A stretch of 64,000 bases of DNA from Cryomorphaceae bacterium BACL11 MAG-121001-bin54 (GCA_905182255.1 CAJJAH010000001.1:124001-188000); one strand, 5' to 3'; shown: positions 42,401-51,660, counted from the stretch's first letter. The notes: generated from the letters alone by a model not told the origin. Translations and numbers: made by a program.

Positions 42401-43180
42401 ATCATGACCACCATAACACATGTTAAAAGCAGTATCAGGCCCACTTCCATTATAAACCTGACCAATATCCCAGTTGTATGTATGTGGTAAAATACCACCT
42501 CCTGAAGAAAATTGAATATTTGCATCGCAGGCTCCAAAGCAAGAAACTTGATTTAATATATTAACAACTCCTGTAATAGCAGGATGAGAATTTACAATAT
42601 CAATAGACGATTGAGACGTACATCCATTTGCATCAGTTACTGTAACAGTATGAGTTGCTGCCCATAAATTAACAGCTAATTGTGTGTTTTGACCATTATC
42701 CCATGCATAAGTGTATGGGAATGTACCTCCAATTGCATTCTCTGCATAAGCAATTCCTGAAGAATCTCCATAACAATCAACATCCGAGTACAAGGTTGTT
42801 ACTGTACTTAAAGGGTCTTGAGGTTGAGTAACAGTAAAAGAAGTGTCCTGAGTACAAGTTGGATTTGCCAAATCCGTAATTGTAACATTGTACGTTCCTA
42901 AAATTAAATTATTAATTTCACTTATTGTTCCAGTTTGTCCATTTGAGAATGCATAAGAATAAAGTCCAACTGTATTTAATGGCACTAAATTTATAGACCC
43001 ATCTGTACCTCCATAACAACTAATATCCGTTACAATTATACTGTCAATAATTTGACAATTCTGAGACTTAACTGTAATTGAAAATAGCAGTCCTATAAAT
43101 AGAAAGAGTACCGACTTAATTCTAACAGCACTTTTTGATAATTTATTTCTCATATTTTTAGTTATATATTTATTCTTCAT
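39425..43180 (-). CDS. Giant secreted SprB-repeat protein B with gliding-motility-associated (type B) C-terminal domain
   Basis: 1251 residues. A second ATG at 43153 (MRNKLSKSAV...) would give a more typical signal peptide ending SITVKSQ; the first ATG is kept here but the choice is open. After the signal come about twelve SprB-type modules, each with CxGxxDG-like starts (SCYGGTDGSINL, DCYGDSSGIAYA, SCFGLYDGALTA) and DANGC-like ends. The last ~90 residues are a CHU_C-type domain: NVFTPNQDGINDEFLF, FNRWGQSVY, LPAGVYFYVFEGKG. Such type B signals are known to direct T9SS cargo that needs PorP/SprF-like partners, none of which is in this window. Some modules are distant homologues of those in A and C, but no long identical stretch was found. 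Confidence 0.92.
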   Translation of the reverse strand: MKNKYITKNMRNKLSKSAVRIKSVLFLFIGLLFSITVKSQNCQIIDSIIVTDISCYGGTDGSINLVPLNTVGLYSYAFSNGQTGTISEINNLILGTYNVTITDLANPTCTQDTSFTVTQPQDPLSTVTTLYSDVDCYGDSSGIAYAENAIGGTFPYTYAWDNGQNTQLAVNLWAATHTVTVTDANGCTSQSSIDIVNSHPAITGVVNILNQVSCFGACDANIQFSSGGGILPHTYNWDIGQVYNGSGPDTAFNMCYGGHDVLIEDAIGCRKTITFTITQPDELFANAIGNGAPIPGQLPTQPVQCFGFNDGTAFASATQGTLGYTFVWDSINGPTGQNIDSLTPGIHTVYVTDANGCTASDTVLITEPTKLEVEIIDSLAIYAYCSNTFSGELCAIASGGTPNYAYAWNDVILQTTPCAYNLQPDQYTITVMDERNCIAQASFDLDSITNSMNPDSVIITENSVSCFGLYDGALTATNVVGGIAPFSYSWNGPNSYTGTGNNISSLFFGSYAVVIEDFNGCKITIGTYLNQPDQLQYDIYNKVDATCLGAENGQFWVHVNGGTGGYYYDILEANSFPIPALNQVPIINDSLIFNLATGMHSIYITDDNNCEGAVTFGTGSQGFQREINALLTIPDPVFTTSSTTCYNTNDGTAQVLDPDPLFTYTWENDNSGNPSGLDISNGAGTYFGAFSSGDYWLVTHYADSASFGIPYYGCDNSVSFTILPGSTPIIDIVNITNVSCYSLDDGEIDLTISGGNSPYSLNWDTTSVYPNGLLVNINSGFVLSNLTAGTYAVEITDAQGCISTQDYEVTENASIISDIIPNHVSCFGLSDGDAIVNTVTGSGTISYLWSNTQVTQTATGLIAGNYTVIVSDAQGCTYTDTIVILQPAAPVASVEVDSLYYGDFDVSCFGASDASAIATGSGVSFEWFDNAGVLVSSDQHTATILSAGQYTVTSTDINGCEGSGSILITEPSELIISVVESNPSSNYQVSCFDAADGWAEVTIDGGVENNNIFGYDIYWSNSAGNTIIGDTIAYNLSAGFSYTVSVNDANGCVDVATTILYTEPIEFIAQVTTINYAGPFHGPKKIRFIDSTISVESYGFEWIWQNGSAEYLNGVNQIDNQVFDHEFLEKELGTNYIFVMLTNEVTGCQDSVEFIIEVQGIPEVNNVFTPNQDGINDEFLFFEYAMGIVDVQIFNRWGQSVYTWVGSDKSWAGVDQSTGKDLPAGVYFYVFEGKGVDGHHYDKKGSVTLLR

Positions 43181-43210
43181 TTCTCAATTTTATCTTTTTT
43201 AACAATTTTG

Positions 43211-43218
43211 CAAATATA
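43211..43218 (-). promoter_or_regulatory. -7 element upstream of adhesin gene B
   Basis: The minus strand reads TATATTTG, a perfect TAnnTTTG, 30 bases before the ATG at 43180. No TTG is at the expected -33 distance. Confidence 0.5.
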
Positions 43219-43281
43219 CGCTTATATTAATTAGCACTTATTTAGTAGGTAATATTTAGCAACAATCAATTTTTAATAAAC

Positions 43282-46200
43282 TTATTCTATTATTATTTTA
43301 TGAAACAATTTAACTCCACCCACTTCGATTTCTATAAAGTAGATGCCACTTGCTTTGTTTTCTCTTTTTAATATATATTTATCTGTGTCTCTAACACTAT
43401 GTTCCTGTATTAACTTGCCAAACACATCAACCACCCTAAGGCTTGCCTGTTTTACCTCTCTTCCAAAATCAACTGTCGTCTCTTGCTTAAATGGATTAGG
43501 GTAAATACTTAAAGCTATCCCAGAAGACAACTGACCAATACTCGTCCCAATATATTCGAAGATATTTGATTCTACAACACATCCATTCGCATCTGTTACA
43601 ATAACAGAATAAGATCCATAATTACCAACAGTATACGTTATAGCACTACCTATTGATATAAGTGGAAAAGTCTGCTCTATCCAAGAATAGGAATAAGGAG
43701 CTGTACCTCCTGATGGAGTACCTGCAGTTAGCACATATGAACTCTCAGTAATATTTACACTTAATGCTTGAGGTTCTGTTACATTATAAGTGAAATCACG
43801 CTCACAATCATTACCATCTTCAACTGTTAACGTATAACTACCAGCGCTTAAATTATTCGCTAATGGCGTTATTTGACCCGAACTCCAAGCATAACTATAA
43901 GGAGAGATTGTACCAGAAGAAGAAGCTAATATACTTCCCGTAATACCACTATAACAATCTACATTATCTATCGTAACAGTATTCATTATTGCTGAATACT
44001 CTATAATTTCTAAAGTATCAGTGACAGTACAACCAAACGTATTATTATAATCAGCTAATAAAACATAAACACCTGCAGATAAACCATCCGCCTGTACACC
44101 AGATGAAATAATAACTCCTGTATTATTTGCATTCTCCCAACTATAACTATAACCAGCACTCAAATTAGGGTTTAAAACAGTTAACACCCCTGTTGAAGAA
44201 GCATTACAAATAGTAGTAGTAGCAGATATTGCAGCTACAGTATAAGCATCATAATTAACTACCTGCTGATTCACACCACCTGCAATAACAGAGGAGGGAC
44301 AATTATTAATATCTGTTAAAGAAACTGTATAATCTCCAGAACAAACATTCAATATATAATCATTATTAATAGAATGAGAAGTAATGGATCCTGTCTGATT
44401 ATCTGTGAGCAAAGCACTATACAAAGCAACCCCCCCAGATAAACTATCAACCAATATAGTACCATCACAAGCACCTAAGCAACTCTCTATAGTATTGATG
44501 GATGTATTAAAAGTCAAGCTAGAAGGCTCAGCTAAAACAATACTACCGTTTACCATACAGTCATTTGTATCTTTAATAGTTACTGAATAAAGTCCGGAAT
44601 ACAAATTATCAATAATAGCTGTTATGGCAGAAGAACCTCCATACCATTGATAAGTATAAGGTCCATGACCTCCAAAAGCAGTTACCTGTGCACCTCCATC
44701 ATTATAACCAAAACAGCTTACTTCATTACTATCTAAAACACCACTAGCGTACTGATATAAAGAAGTAACATTCACATCCATACTCTCTATATAAAAACGT
44801 AAGGTATCTGTACTCGCACTAGCAGTACACCCTTTATTATCTGTAACAGTAATAGTGTAAGAACTATCAGATGAATTATAATTATCTGCCAGTAAAGAAC
44901 TAGCAGTAGTTGTTGTTTGAGGTAAGTTTATGTTATCATCCCAAACATAAGTATAACCTGGAGTTCCCCCCTGAGCAACAGCAGATAAACTAGCAGTATT
45001 AACACCAATACAATAAGGTAGTATGGTTTGAGAATCATCTATATCAATTACTAATTCTGTAGGCTCATTCGTAAATACTGTATCACTTGCACTGCACCCT
45101 TTTGCATCTGTAACTACAACTATATGTAAGCCTGGAGTTAGTGTATTAATGGTATCTCCTACCCACTGCCCATTATCCCAATCAAAAACATAAGGCAAAG
45201 TCCCTCCTACTGCTGTTGCTGCTGCTAAACCATCATCAGCACCATAACAGTCTATCCGATCTAACTCAAACGCCTCCATACTCAAAGGCTCAGGCTCTGA
45301 AATGTAAATACTATCAACAACCTCACAGCCTAAAACATCTCTAGTAGTTACAAAATAACTACCCTGTAATAAACCTACTGCAGTATCCAAATTAACACCA
45401 ACACTCTGCTGACCTTGACTCCAAAAATAAGTATACCCACTAGAAAATCCACCAAACGAACTAATAGTAGCAATACCATCACTATCTCCATAACAACTAA
45501 CATTCTGAACAGTAGTTAAATCAGATTCTATCAAATCGTTCTCAGAAATATAAAGACTATCAATAACCTCACAACCCCAATCATCTGACAAAGTAACCGA
45601 ATGATAACCAGAAGTTAAACCATTAGCAATAACTGAAGTCTCACCATTGTCCCATAAATAAGCATAACTAACCTGACCACCACTAGCATATAAAATAGCC
45701 TTACCTACACTATCACTATAACAAGCTATACCCTCAACAAGAACTAAACTATCAATACTTAAAGCAACAGGAGGCTCTGGAACATTCAAAGTATAATCAA
45801 CAAAACATCCCCTAACATCATAAATATGTAATACATAAATACCAGAAAGTAAATCAAACAAAGTATCGCGTTGGGAAATATAACTCGATGAAGATTGTAA
45901 AGTATCATTCTGAGAATCTAACCAATAATAAGTATAAGGACCCCAACCACCTCCAGCATCTCCAACTAACATACCCGTATTATCACCCTTACAAGAAATA
46001 CCAAAAATCTGAACAGAACCCTGAAGTGCAAGCTGAGGCTCAATAACATTAACAGAAGCAAAAGTATCACAACCATTAGCATCCTCAACAGATAAATAAT
46101 AACTACCCGCAATCAAACCAACAGCAGTGTCATTATCACTAAAACTAACAGGATTACCACTCTCATACCAAGAATAAGTATAGCCAGGAGTACCTCCAGC

Positions 46201-48180
46201 AGAAGAACCAACAACAACACCAGAACTATCACCATAACAAACAGCAACTTCCGAGGAAGCCAAAGCCTGTAATGGAAATCCAGGAGCTGAAATAGTTACT
46301 GGAACATTTAACAAACAAGATGAAGAATTGTCAACAACAGTAATGATGTGAGAACCAGCACTTACATTATTAAAAAAAGTATCTAACGGATGAGCATTAG
46401 TATTTAAAACACCATCTAAATAAAAATCATAAAACAAAACATTAGTATAGTCCTCAACAGAAACCTGAATTGAGCCATCTGTATCGTCCCAACAGTTAAT
46501 GTTAGTATTTGAAATAGCAAAATAAATTGGAGAGATTGTATCAGAAGATAATGAATTTTCAGCACACGTAGATTCTGAAGTTAAATAAAAATATTTAATA
46601 CCACCAACAAGTGATGAGGCAGGAACTACTTCTGACTCATTTGGGTAGCTAACATCAGATAAGATAGTGTAAGGACCCCCAATGTTTGCAGCACCATAAA
46701 TATGATAAACTGTTGATGAACTTGCACCAATACTTGAATTCCAATTAAAAGTAACATCTCCATTTGGGGATTCCCAAGCACATTCAAAATCAGGAGCAGG
46801 CAAAGAATCAGCCGCAGTAACTTCAATAGTAATGGTTGCGATTGTAATTGCATTAGCAGGGCAAAAATCATCAAAAGCTTTTATTGCAAAAGTATATGTG
46901 TTAGATGTAATCCCACATCCAGCATCTGTAGCAACATGACTACAAGCAGTTTGCCACTCAAAGACCCCCTCCACAAGTTGAAGTCCTGTTATAGGTGGTG
47001 CTAAACCAGAGGTGTTCACAAAAGTAGCACAAGGAGGATTATCGCAAAGAGAATTAGTGATATAATCATCAGATACTTGCCCTCCTGAAATTTCAAGAGT
47101 AACATCTTGCAATAATCCATTAGCATATAAATCATTATCAGTAGCAGTAATATTAAATGTGACTAGGTCTCCTGCTGAGACAGTTTGAAAACTTAAAGAA
47201 GGTGGAGAAGTGCTTAAAACAGGAGGAAGATTAATTGCTCCATTAGGCAAAATAGGGCAAGCAATTAAAACAGATTGAATCTCCCTGTAAATTGAAGCAA
47301 CTTTTTGACCACACTTAAACGCATCTACCCTAATTACAGAAGAAAAATTACCAGCTATATTTGATGCATAATTAATCTCTCCTGTTTGAGCATTAAGTGT
47401 AACTCCTCCTGGCAAAGGATTGTTAAAAGTATAAGGTGCAATAAAAGCAATAGGCAAAGGATTCAGACCAGGATTATAAGCTGTTCCAAAACCAATGTCA
47501 TCTAAAGGTTCATCCCAAGAATATGACAAACTATCTAATTCAAAATCAGAAGCATTTGGTGTGTAAGAAAAAGAATAACCAATACATATAATTGTTTTAG
47601 GACTTTCATTAAATTTTGGAGAATTATCATAGCAAGGATCAGCAGGCAGAATATTACCATTAGCATCAGTAAAAGGAAACATAGAAGCTCTTAAAGTAAA
47701 TCCTTCACTTGGGTTTGCTGGAGTAAGGATGACTAAATTAGATATTGCTCCATTTCTACAACAAGAATCCCATGTGAAAAACCAGCCAGTAGCAGGAGGA
47801 GTCCCTGGTAAAGCAACAGGTTGTGATTCATATAGATATTCTTCAACTGCACCAACAGGATTCGTATTGCAATCCAAACAAGCATTACCGCTATTAAGAG
47901 CATCTCCTGGAGGTGAAATATCAGTACTAGACACATAATCAAGACTAATATTGGATATTGGATTTACCCCACCATCCCAAACATCTATTGTCTGTGCAAA
48001 AGTAGAAAGAGTAGTTCCATCACAGTCACGATAAACTTTCATTTTAAAAATATACTTACCAACATCTGGGTTATTAGGGTCTTTAATACATTCCCATGTA
48101 ATTTCACCTCCCATTATGTGAGTTGCATGAGTATTAACAAAAGCAAATAACACAAGTATTATTAGTATAATTTTTTTCAT
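43282..48180 (-). CDS. Giant secreted SprB-repeat protein C with type A T9SS sorting domain
   Basis: 1632 residues. The signal peptide (about 1-19) runs straight into HIMGGEITWECI and KVYRDCDGTTL, an N-terminal domain common in Bacteroidota surface proteins. A cadherin/Ig-like region follows (about 150-460; ITATDNDLYANGLLQDV), then a fibronectin-like stretch and eleven SprB-type modules. The C-terminal T9SS type A domain (SIYPNPF) ends EIEVGGVKLFHKIIIE, whereas protein A has EIEVEQKEKVIFKLSVN. About 985 residues are nearly identical to protein A; just N-terminal to this block both have a diverged homologous module (A: YPLDSLFENLSGGTYIISVV; C: HPLDTFFNNVSAGSHIITVV). The role is probably surface adhesion or gliding; the function is inferred only from architecture. 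Confidence 0.92.
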   Translation of the reverse strand: MKKIILIILVLFAFVNTHATHIMGGEITWECIKDPNNPDVGKYIFKMKVYRDCDGTTLSTFAQTIDVWDGGVNPISNISLDYVSSTDISPPGDALNSGNACLDCNTNPVGAVEEYLYESQPVALPGTPPATGWFFTWDSCCRNGAISNLVILTPANPSEGFTLRASMFPFTDANGNILPADPCYDNSPKFNESPKTIICIGYSFSYTPNASDFELDSLSYSWDEPLDDIGFGTAYNPGLNPLPIAFIAPYTFNNPLPGGVTLNAQTGEINYASNIAGNFSSVIRVDAFKCGQKVASIYREIQSVLIACPILPNGAINLPPVLSTSPPSLSFQTVSAGDLVTFNITATDNDLYANGLLQDVTLEISGGQVSDDYITNSLCDNPPCATFVNTSGLAPPITGLQLVEGVFEWQTACSHVATDAGCGITSNTYTFAIKAFDDFCPANAITIATITIEVTAADSLPAPDFECAWESPNGDVTFNWNSSIGASSSTVYHIYGAANIGGPYTILSDVSYPNESEVVPASSLVGGIKYFYLTSESTCAENSLSSDTISPIYFAISNTNINCWDDTDGSIQVSVEDYTNVLFYDFYLDGVLNTNAHPLDTFFNNVSAGSHIITVVDNSSSCLLNVPVTISAPGFPLQALASSEVAVCYGDSSGVVVGSSAGGTPGYTYSWYESGNPVSFSDNDTAVGLIAGSYYLSVEDANGCDTFASVNVIEPQLALQGSVQIFGISCKGDNTGMLVGDAGGGWGPYTYYWLDSQNDTLQSSSSYISQRDTLFDLLSGIYVLHIYDVRGCFVDYTLNVPEPPVALSIDSLVLVEGIACYSDSVGKAILYASGGQVSYAYLWDNGETSVIANGLTSGYHSVTLSDDWGCEVIDSLYISENDLIESDLTTVQNVSCYGDSDGIATISSFGGFSSGYTYFWSQGQQSVGVNLDTAVGLLQGSYFVTTRDVLGCEVVDSIYISEPEPLSMEAFELDRIDCYGADDGLAAATAVGGTLPYVFDWDNGQWVGDTINTLTPGLHIVVVTDAKGCSASDTVFTNEPTELVIDIDDSQTILPYCIGVNTASLSAVAQGGTPGYTYVWDDNINLPQTTTTASSLLADNYNSSDSSYTITVTDNKGCTASASTDTLRFYIESMDVNVTSLYQYASGVLDSNEVSCFGYNDGGAQVTAFGGHGPYTYQWYGGSSAITAIIDNLYSGLYSVTIKDTNDCMVNGSIVLAEPSSLTFNTSINTIESCLGACDGTILVDSLSGGVALYSALLTDNQTGSITSHSINNDYILNVCSGDYTVSLTDINNCPSSVIAGGVNQQVVNYDAYTVAAISATTTICNASSTGVLTVLNPNLSAGYSYSWENANNTGVIISSGVQADGLSAGVYVLLADYNNTFGCTVTDTLEIIEYSAIMNTVTIDNVDCYSGITGSILASSSGTISPYSYAWSSGQITPLANNLSAGSYTLTVEDGNDCERDFTYNVTEPQALSVNITESSYVLTAGTPSGGTAPYSYSWIEQTFPLISIGSAITYTVGNYGSYSVIVTDANGCVVESNIFEYIGTSIGQLSSGIALSIYPNPFKQETTVDFGREVKQASLRVVDVFGKLIQEHSVRDTDKYILKRENKASGIYFIEIEVGGVKLFHKIIIE
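43320..46276. repeat. Long direct repeat, copy 2 (2957 bp)
   Basis: Counterpart of 34954-37910 in the same orientation. One of the five observed differences changes the protein (Glu here, Lys in copy 1, in the sequence ALASS(E/K)VAVCYG). The two plus-strand phantom reading frames of 61 codons at 36039 and 44405 are identical because of this duplication. Confidence 0.95.
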
Positions 48181-48197
48181 ATCATTCGTATTTTCTA

Positions 48198-48213
48198 CAA
48201 AAATACAAAATTA
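48198..48213 (-). promoter_or_regulatory. Two overlapping -7 elements upstream of adhesin gene C
   Basis: The minus strand reads TAATTTTGTATTTTTG, two back-to-back matches to TAnnTTTG (48213-48206 and 48205-48198), 25 and 17 bases before the ATG. No -33 TTG is at the usual distance from either. Confidence 0.45.
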
Positions 48214-48366
48214 TCAGCTTAAATCGACAGTATTTTTCTGCAATCTTAGGTACTCAAACAGTAAAAAAGAAAATGCAATAGCTAATCCAATTTATATCAA
48301 TAAAATTAATAATCTATTTATCACAAAAAAAATACAAACAAGCGGTATTCAACTTAGATATAAACG

Positions 48367-48374
48367 TACTTTTG
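48367..48374 (+). promoter_or_regulatory. -7 element upstream of the UvrD-like helicase
   Basis: TACTTTTG matches TAnnTTTG and lies 17 bases before the ATG at 48392. The 211-base gap to adhesin gene C contains divergent -7 elements but no other recognisable structure. Confidence 0.45.
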
Positions 48375-48391
48375 AAATTCTAAAAAATATT

Positions 48392-50671
48392 ATGGAAGAC
48401 TATTTACAAAAATTAAACCCAGAACAAAAATTAGCTGCTCAACACCTTAAAGGCCCCTTAATGGTAATTGCTGGAGCAGGTTCAGGCAAAACAAGAGTCC
48501 TTACTTATCGCATTGTTCACTTGCTAAAGACAGGAGTTAATCCACACAATATTTTATCATTAACCTTTACAAATAAAGCATCTAAAGAGATGCGAAACAG
48601 AATAGAAAATATTGTAGGAAAAAATAATGCAAGGAGCCTTTGGATGGGTACATTCCACTCAGTATTTTCAAAAATATTACGCTTTGAAGCTGATAAACTA
48701 AACTACCCTTCTAATTTTACAATTTATGACACTGATGACTCCAAAAGTTTAGTGAGAAGTATCATAAAAGAACTAAATTTAGACAAAGATATTTATAAGT
48801 TTGGCGTTATCAGAAATAGAATTTCTTCTTTAAAAAACAACTTCATTACTCCTGCTGGATACGCAAATAAAGCAGAATTATTACAAACTGATAAAATTGC
48901 AAAGCGAACAGAATTTGGAAGGATTTATCAAACATATGTCCAAAGATGTGAAAAAGCTTCAGCCATGGACTTTGATGATTTACTATTAAAAACCTATCAA
49001 CTACTAGATAATCATCCAGATGCTTTATTAAAGTACCAGCAGAAATTCAAATACATATTGATTGACGAATATCAGGACACCAATCACATTCAATACCTGA
49101 TCATTAAAAAACTTGCTGCCCTTAACGAAAATATATGTATTGTTGGTGATGATGCACAAAGTATTTACGCATTTAGAGGCGCTAATATTCAGAATATCCT
49201 CAACTTTAAGATAGATTATCCTGATTTCAAAACCTATAAGCTAGAACAGAACTATCGATCTACTTCCACTATTGTTGAGGCGGCTAATAGCATAATAAAA
49301 AATAATGAAAAACAACTTGAAAAAAACATCTGGACCAACAACATTAAAGGCCATAAAATAATTGTTTGCAAAACAGGCTCAGACAATGACGAAGGAAGAT
49401 TGATTGCAAACACAATTGGCGATATTGAAATGCGCGAACAAGCCCAGCATAAAGAATTTGCAATTTTATACAGAACAAATGCTCAGTCAAGGGCTTTTGA
49501 AGAATCATTACGAAAAAGAAACATAGCTTACAAAATTTATGGTGGACTTTCGTTTTACCAAAGAAAAGAAATAAAAGATTTACTTGCTTATTATCGTTTA
49601 GCAATTAACCCAAATGATGAGGAGGCTTTTAAGAGAATTATAAATTACCCAACAAGAGGTGTTGGGGCAACAACTATTCAAAGACTTAATGTTTTTGCGA
49701 ATGAATATGATAAAAGTATTTGGGAGGTTATTAATAATTTGGATGAGATAGAAATTAATATCAATAAAGGTACCCAAATTAAGCTTAAAGAATTTGCCCT
49801 AATGATTAACAGCTTTATCATAAATACTAGAAAAAAAGATGCTTATATTGTTGCGGAAGAAATTGCAAAACAAAGTGGATTATTTAGCGATTTATACACT
49901 GATAAAACTCCCGAAGGTGTTAGTAGATTTGAGAATATTCAGGAGTTGTTAAACGGAATAAAGGATTTTAGTGAAACAGCTGAAAAAGGAGTTAATAAAC
50001 TACCTGATTTCATGCAAGATGTTGCCTTATTAACAGATCAAGATAAAGAAACTGAGGAAGATTTTAATAAAGTAACTTTAATGACTGTTCATGCGGCTAA
50101 AGGATTAGAATTTCCTTACGTATTTGTTGTTGGTCTGGAAGAAAATCTTTTCCCTAGCATGATGAGTGGCGAAAGTCAGGAAAATTTAGAAGAAGAAAGA
50201 CGTCTTTTCTATGTTGCCATAACAAGAGCTGAAAAAAGATTATTTTTATCTTTTGCCTCATCTCGATTTAAATGGGGACAATACACAGATTGCGAACCAA
50301 GTCGATTTATAAGTGAACTGAATGAAAGCTTTTTAGAAAAACATGAAATTACACCAAAAAATAAAAACGAACTAAGTCCTCATAAAATTTATGCTAAAAC
50401 TAAGTTTAAGAAACAAGAAATCTCTCCTGCTACAAAAAAGTTTATTGCCCCTAAAAACTTAACAAATATTAATAGAGCAAAAAATATCAGTATTAATGAG
50501 AGTGATCTTAGTAAAATACAATCTGGAATGAAAGTAAAACACGCCAGATTTGGAGAAGGAAAAGTTTTGACTGTTTCAGGAGAAGGAGCTGACAAAAAAG
50601 CAGGTGTATTTTTCAGTAATATTGGACTAAAACAACTATTACTTAAGTTTGCCAAACTTGAAATTTTATAA
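48392..50671 (+). CDS. UvrD/PcrA-type superfamily 1A DNA helicase
   Basis: 759 residues. Motifs in order: Walker A AGAGSGKTR (27-35), motif Ia FTNKAS, Walker B/motif II DEYQDTN (225-231), motif III VGDDAQSIYAFRGA, motif IV QNYRST, motif V TVHAAKGLEF, motif VI YVAITRAEKRL. A C-terminal Tudor-like module (VKHARFGEGKVLTVSGEGAD) is typical of PcrA/UvrD and binds RNA polymerase or partners. It is a 3'-5' helicase in nucleotide excision and mismatch repair and removes RecA filaments. UvrD and PcrA cannot be separated from sequence alone. It converges on ribF 32 bases downstream. Confidence 0.94.
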   Translation: MEDYLQKLNPEQKLAAQHLKGPLMVIAGAGSGKTRVLTYRIVHLLKTGVNPHNILSLTFTNKASKEMRNRIENIVGKNNARSLWMGTFHSVFSKILRFEADKLNYPSNFTIYDTDDSKSLVRSIIKELNLDKDIYKFGVIRNRISSLKNNFITPAGYANKAELLQTDKIAKRTEFGRIYQTYVQRCEKASAMDFDDLLLKTYQLLDNHPDALLKYQQKFKYILIDEYQDTNHIQYLIIKKLAALNENICIVGDDAQSIYAFRGANIQNILNFKIDYPDFKTYKLEQNYRSTSTIVEAANSIIKNNEKQLEKNIWTNNIKGHKIIVCKTGSDNDEGRLIANTIGDIEMREQAQHKEFAILYRTNAQSRAFEESLRKRNIAYKIYGGLSFYQRKEIKDLLAYYRLAINPNDEEAFKRIINYPTRGVGATTIQRLNVFANEYDKSIWEVINNLDEIEININKGTQIKLKEFALMINSFIINTRKKDAYIVAEEIAKQSGLFSDLYTDKTPEGVSRFENIQELLNGIKDFSETAEKGVNKLPDFMQDVALLTDQDKETEEDFNKVTLMTVHAAKGLEFPYVFVVGLEENLFPSMMSGESQENLEEERRLFYVAITRAEKRLFLSFASSRFKWGQYTDCEPSRFISELNESFLEKHEITPKNKNELSPHKIYAKTKFKKQEISPATKKFIAPKNLTNINRAKNISINESDLSKIQSGMKVKHARFGEGKVLTVSGEGADKKAGVFFSNIGLKQLLLKFAKLEIL

Positions 50672-50703
50672 TAAGTTAAATGAAATAGCGTAATCGGTAT
50701 TTT

Positions 50704-51660
50704 TTAATTTATATCATTGTTCGTTTTATTTATAATGTTCAAATACTTCTTGCAATTATTTTCGTCAATCTTTAACTGACTTTGCAAATCCGCTAGAGAT
50801 TCAAAATATTTTTCATCTCTCATTCTTTTTAAAAATTCTACTTTTATCTCAGCATCATAAATGTCATCTGAAAAATCAAAAATATGCACCTCTAATGAAT
50901 GCTTACACTCATTAAGAGTTGGTTTATTACCAATATTTAACATACCAAAACATTGCTTATTTTTCAAAATTACTTTCACAACATACACCCCATCAAATGG
51001 AAGTAATTTCCATTTATTTTCAATCAGAATGTTAGCGGTAGGATAAGATAATGTTCGCCCAATTTTATTTCCTTTTACTACAATACCACTAATTGAATAC
51101 TTATACCCCAAATAAGCATTGGCTTTTTCTATAAATCCCTGAGACAATAACTTTCTTATTTTTGTTGAACTAACAGTAACTTCTGACTCATCCTGTGGTG
51201 GAATTTTTTCTAATGTAAAATTATATAATTCTGAAAGTTCTTTCAACTCATTGTACGACCCCTCTCTATTTCTTCCGAAATGATGATCGTAACCAACGAC
51301 CATGTGTTTCATTTTCAATTTATTTACCAATAAATCTCTTATAAAATTAACTGATTTTGTTCTTGAAAAATCTTTTGTAAACTCGTGAATAATAAAATGC
51401 TGAATTCCAGATTTTTCTAATTCTTTTATTTTCTCATCAATCGTGTTTAATAATTTCAGTTTCTGATCCTCAGGCTGTAGAACGTGCCTAGGATGAGGAT
51501 AAAAAGTTAGCAAAACACTTTCTCCTCCTTCATTCTGAGCAATTTCATTCATGCGTTTCAAGACATATTTATGACCCTTATGCACCCCATCAAAAGTACC
51601 TAAAGTTAATACTGAATTAATATCTGAAGGGAACTGATCTATTGAATGATAAACTTTCAC
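50704..51660 (-). CDS. ribF: Bifunctional riboflavin kinase / FAD synthetase
   Basis: 318 residues. The FAD synthetase half has LTLGTFDGVHKGHKYVL (residues ~19-35), FYPHPRHVL and VGYDHHFGRNREG; the riboflavin kinase half has GIVVKGNKIGRTLSYPTAN and DGVYVVKV. It makes FMN and then FAD, the cofactor of the acyl-CoA dehydrogenase and dihydrolipoyl dehydrogenase here. The start codon is GTG: a TAA stop immediately precedes it in frame and no earlier ATG exists, while the N-terminus MKVYHSIDQFPSD matches the family. Confidence 0.96.
   Translation of the reverse strand: MKVYHSIDQFPSDINSVLTLGTFDGVHKGHKYVLKRMNEIAQNEGGESVLLTFYPHPRHVLQPEDQKLKLLNTIDEKIKELEKSGIQHFIIHEFTKDFSRTKSVNFIRDLLVNKLKMKHMVVGYDHHFGRNREGSYNELKELSELYNFTLEKIPPQDESEVTVSSTKIRKLLSQGFIEKANAYLGYKYSISGIVVKGNKIGRTLSYPTANILIENKWKLLPFDGVYVVKVILKNKQCFGMLNIGNKPTLNECKHSLEVHIFDFSDDIYDAEIKVEFLKRMRDEKYFESLADLQSQLKIDENNCKKYLNIINKTNNDIN

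Noticed and set aside
36039-44590. Two identical plus-strand 61-codon reading frames (36039-36224 and 44405-44590)
   Set aside because: They are antisense to the duplicated adhesin segment and are identical only because that segment is duplicated; no promoter or known family supports them.
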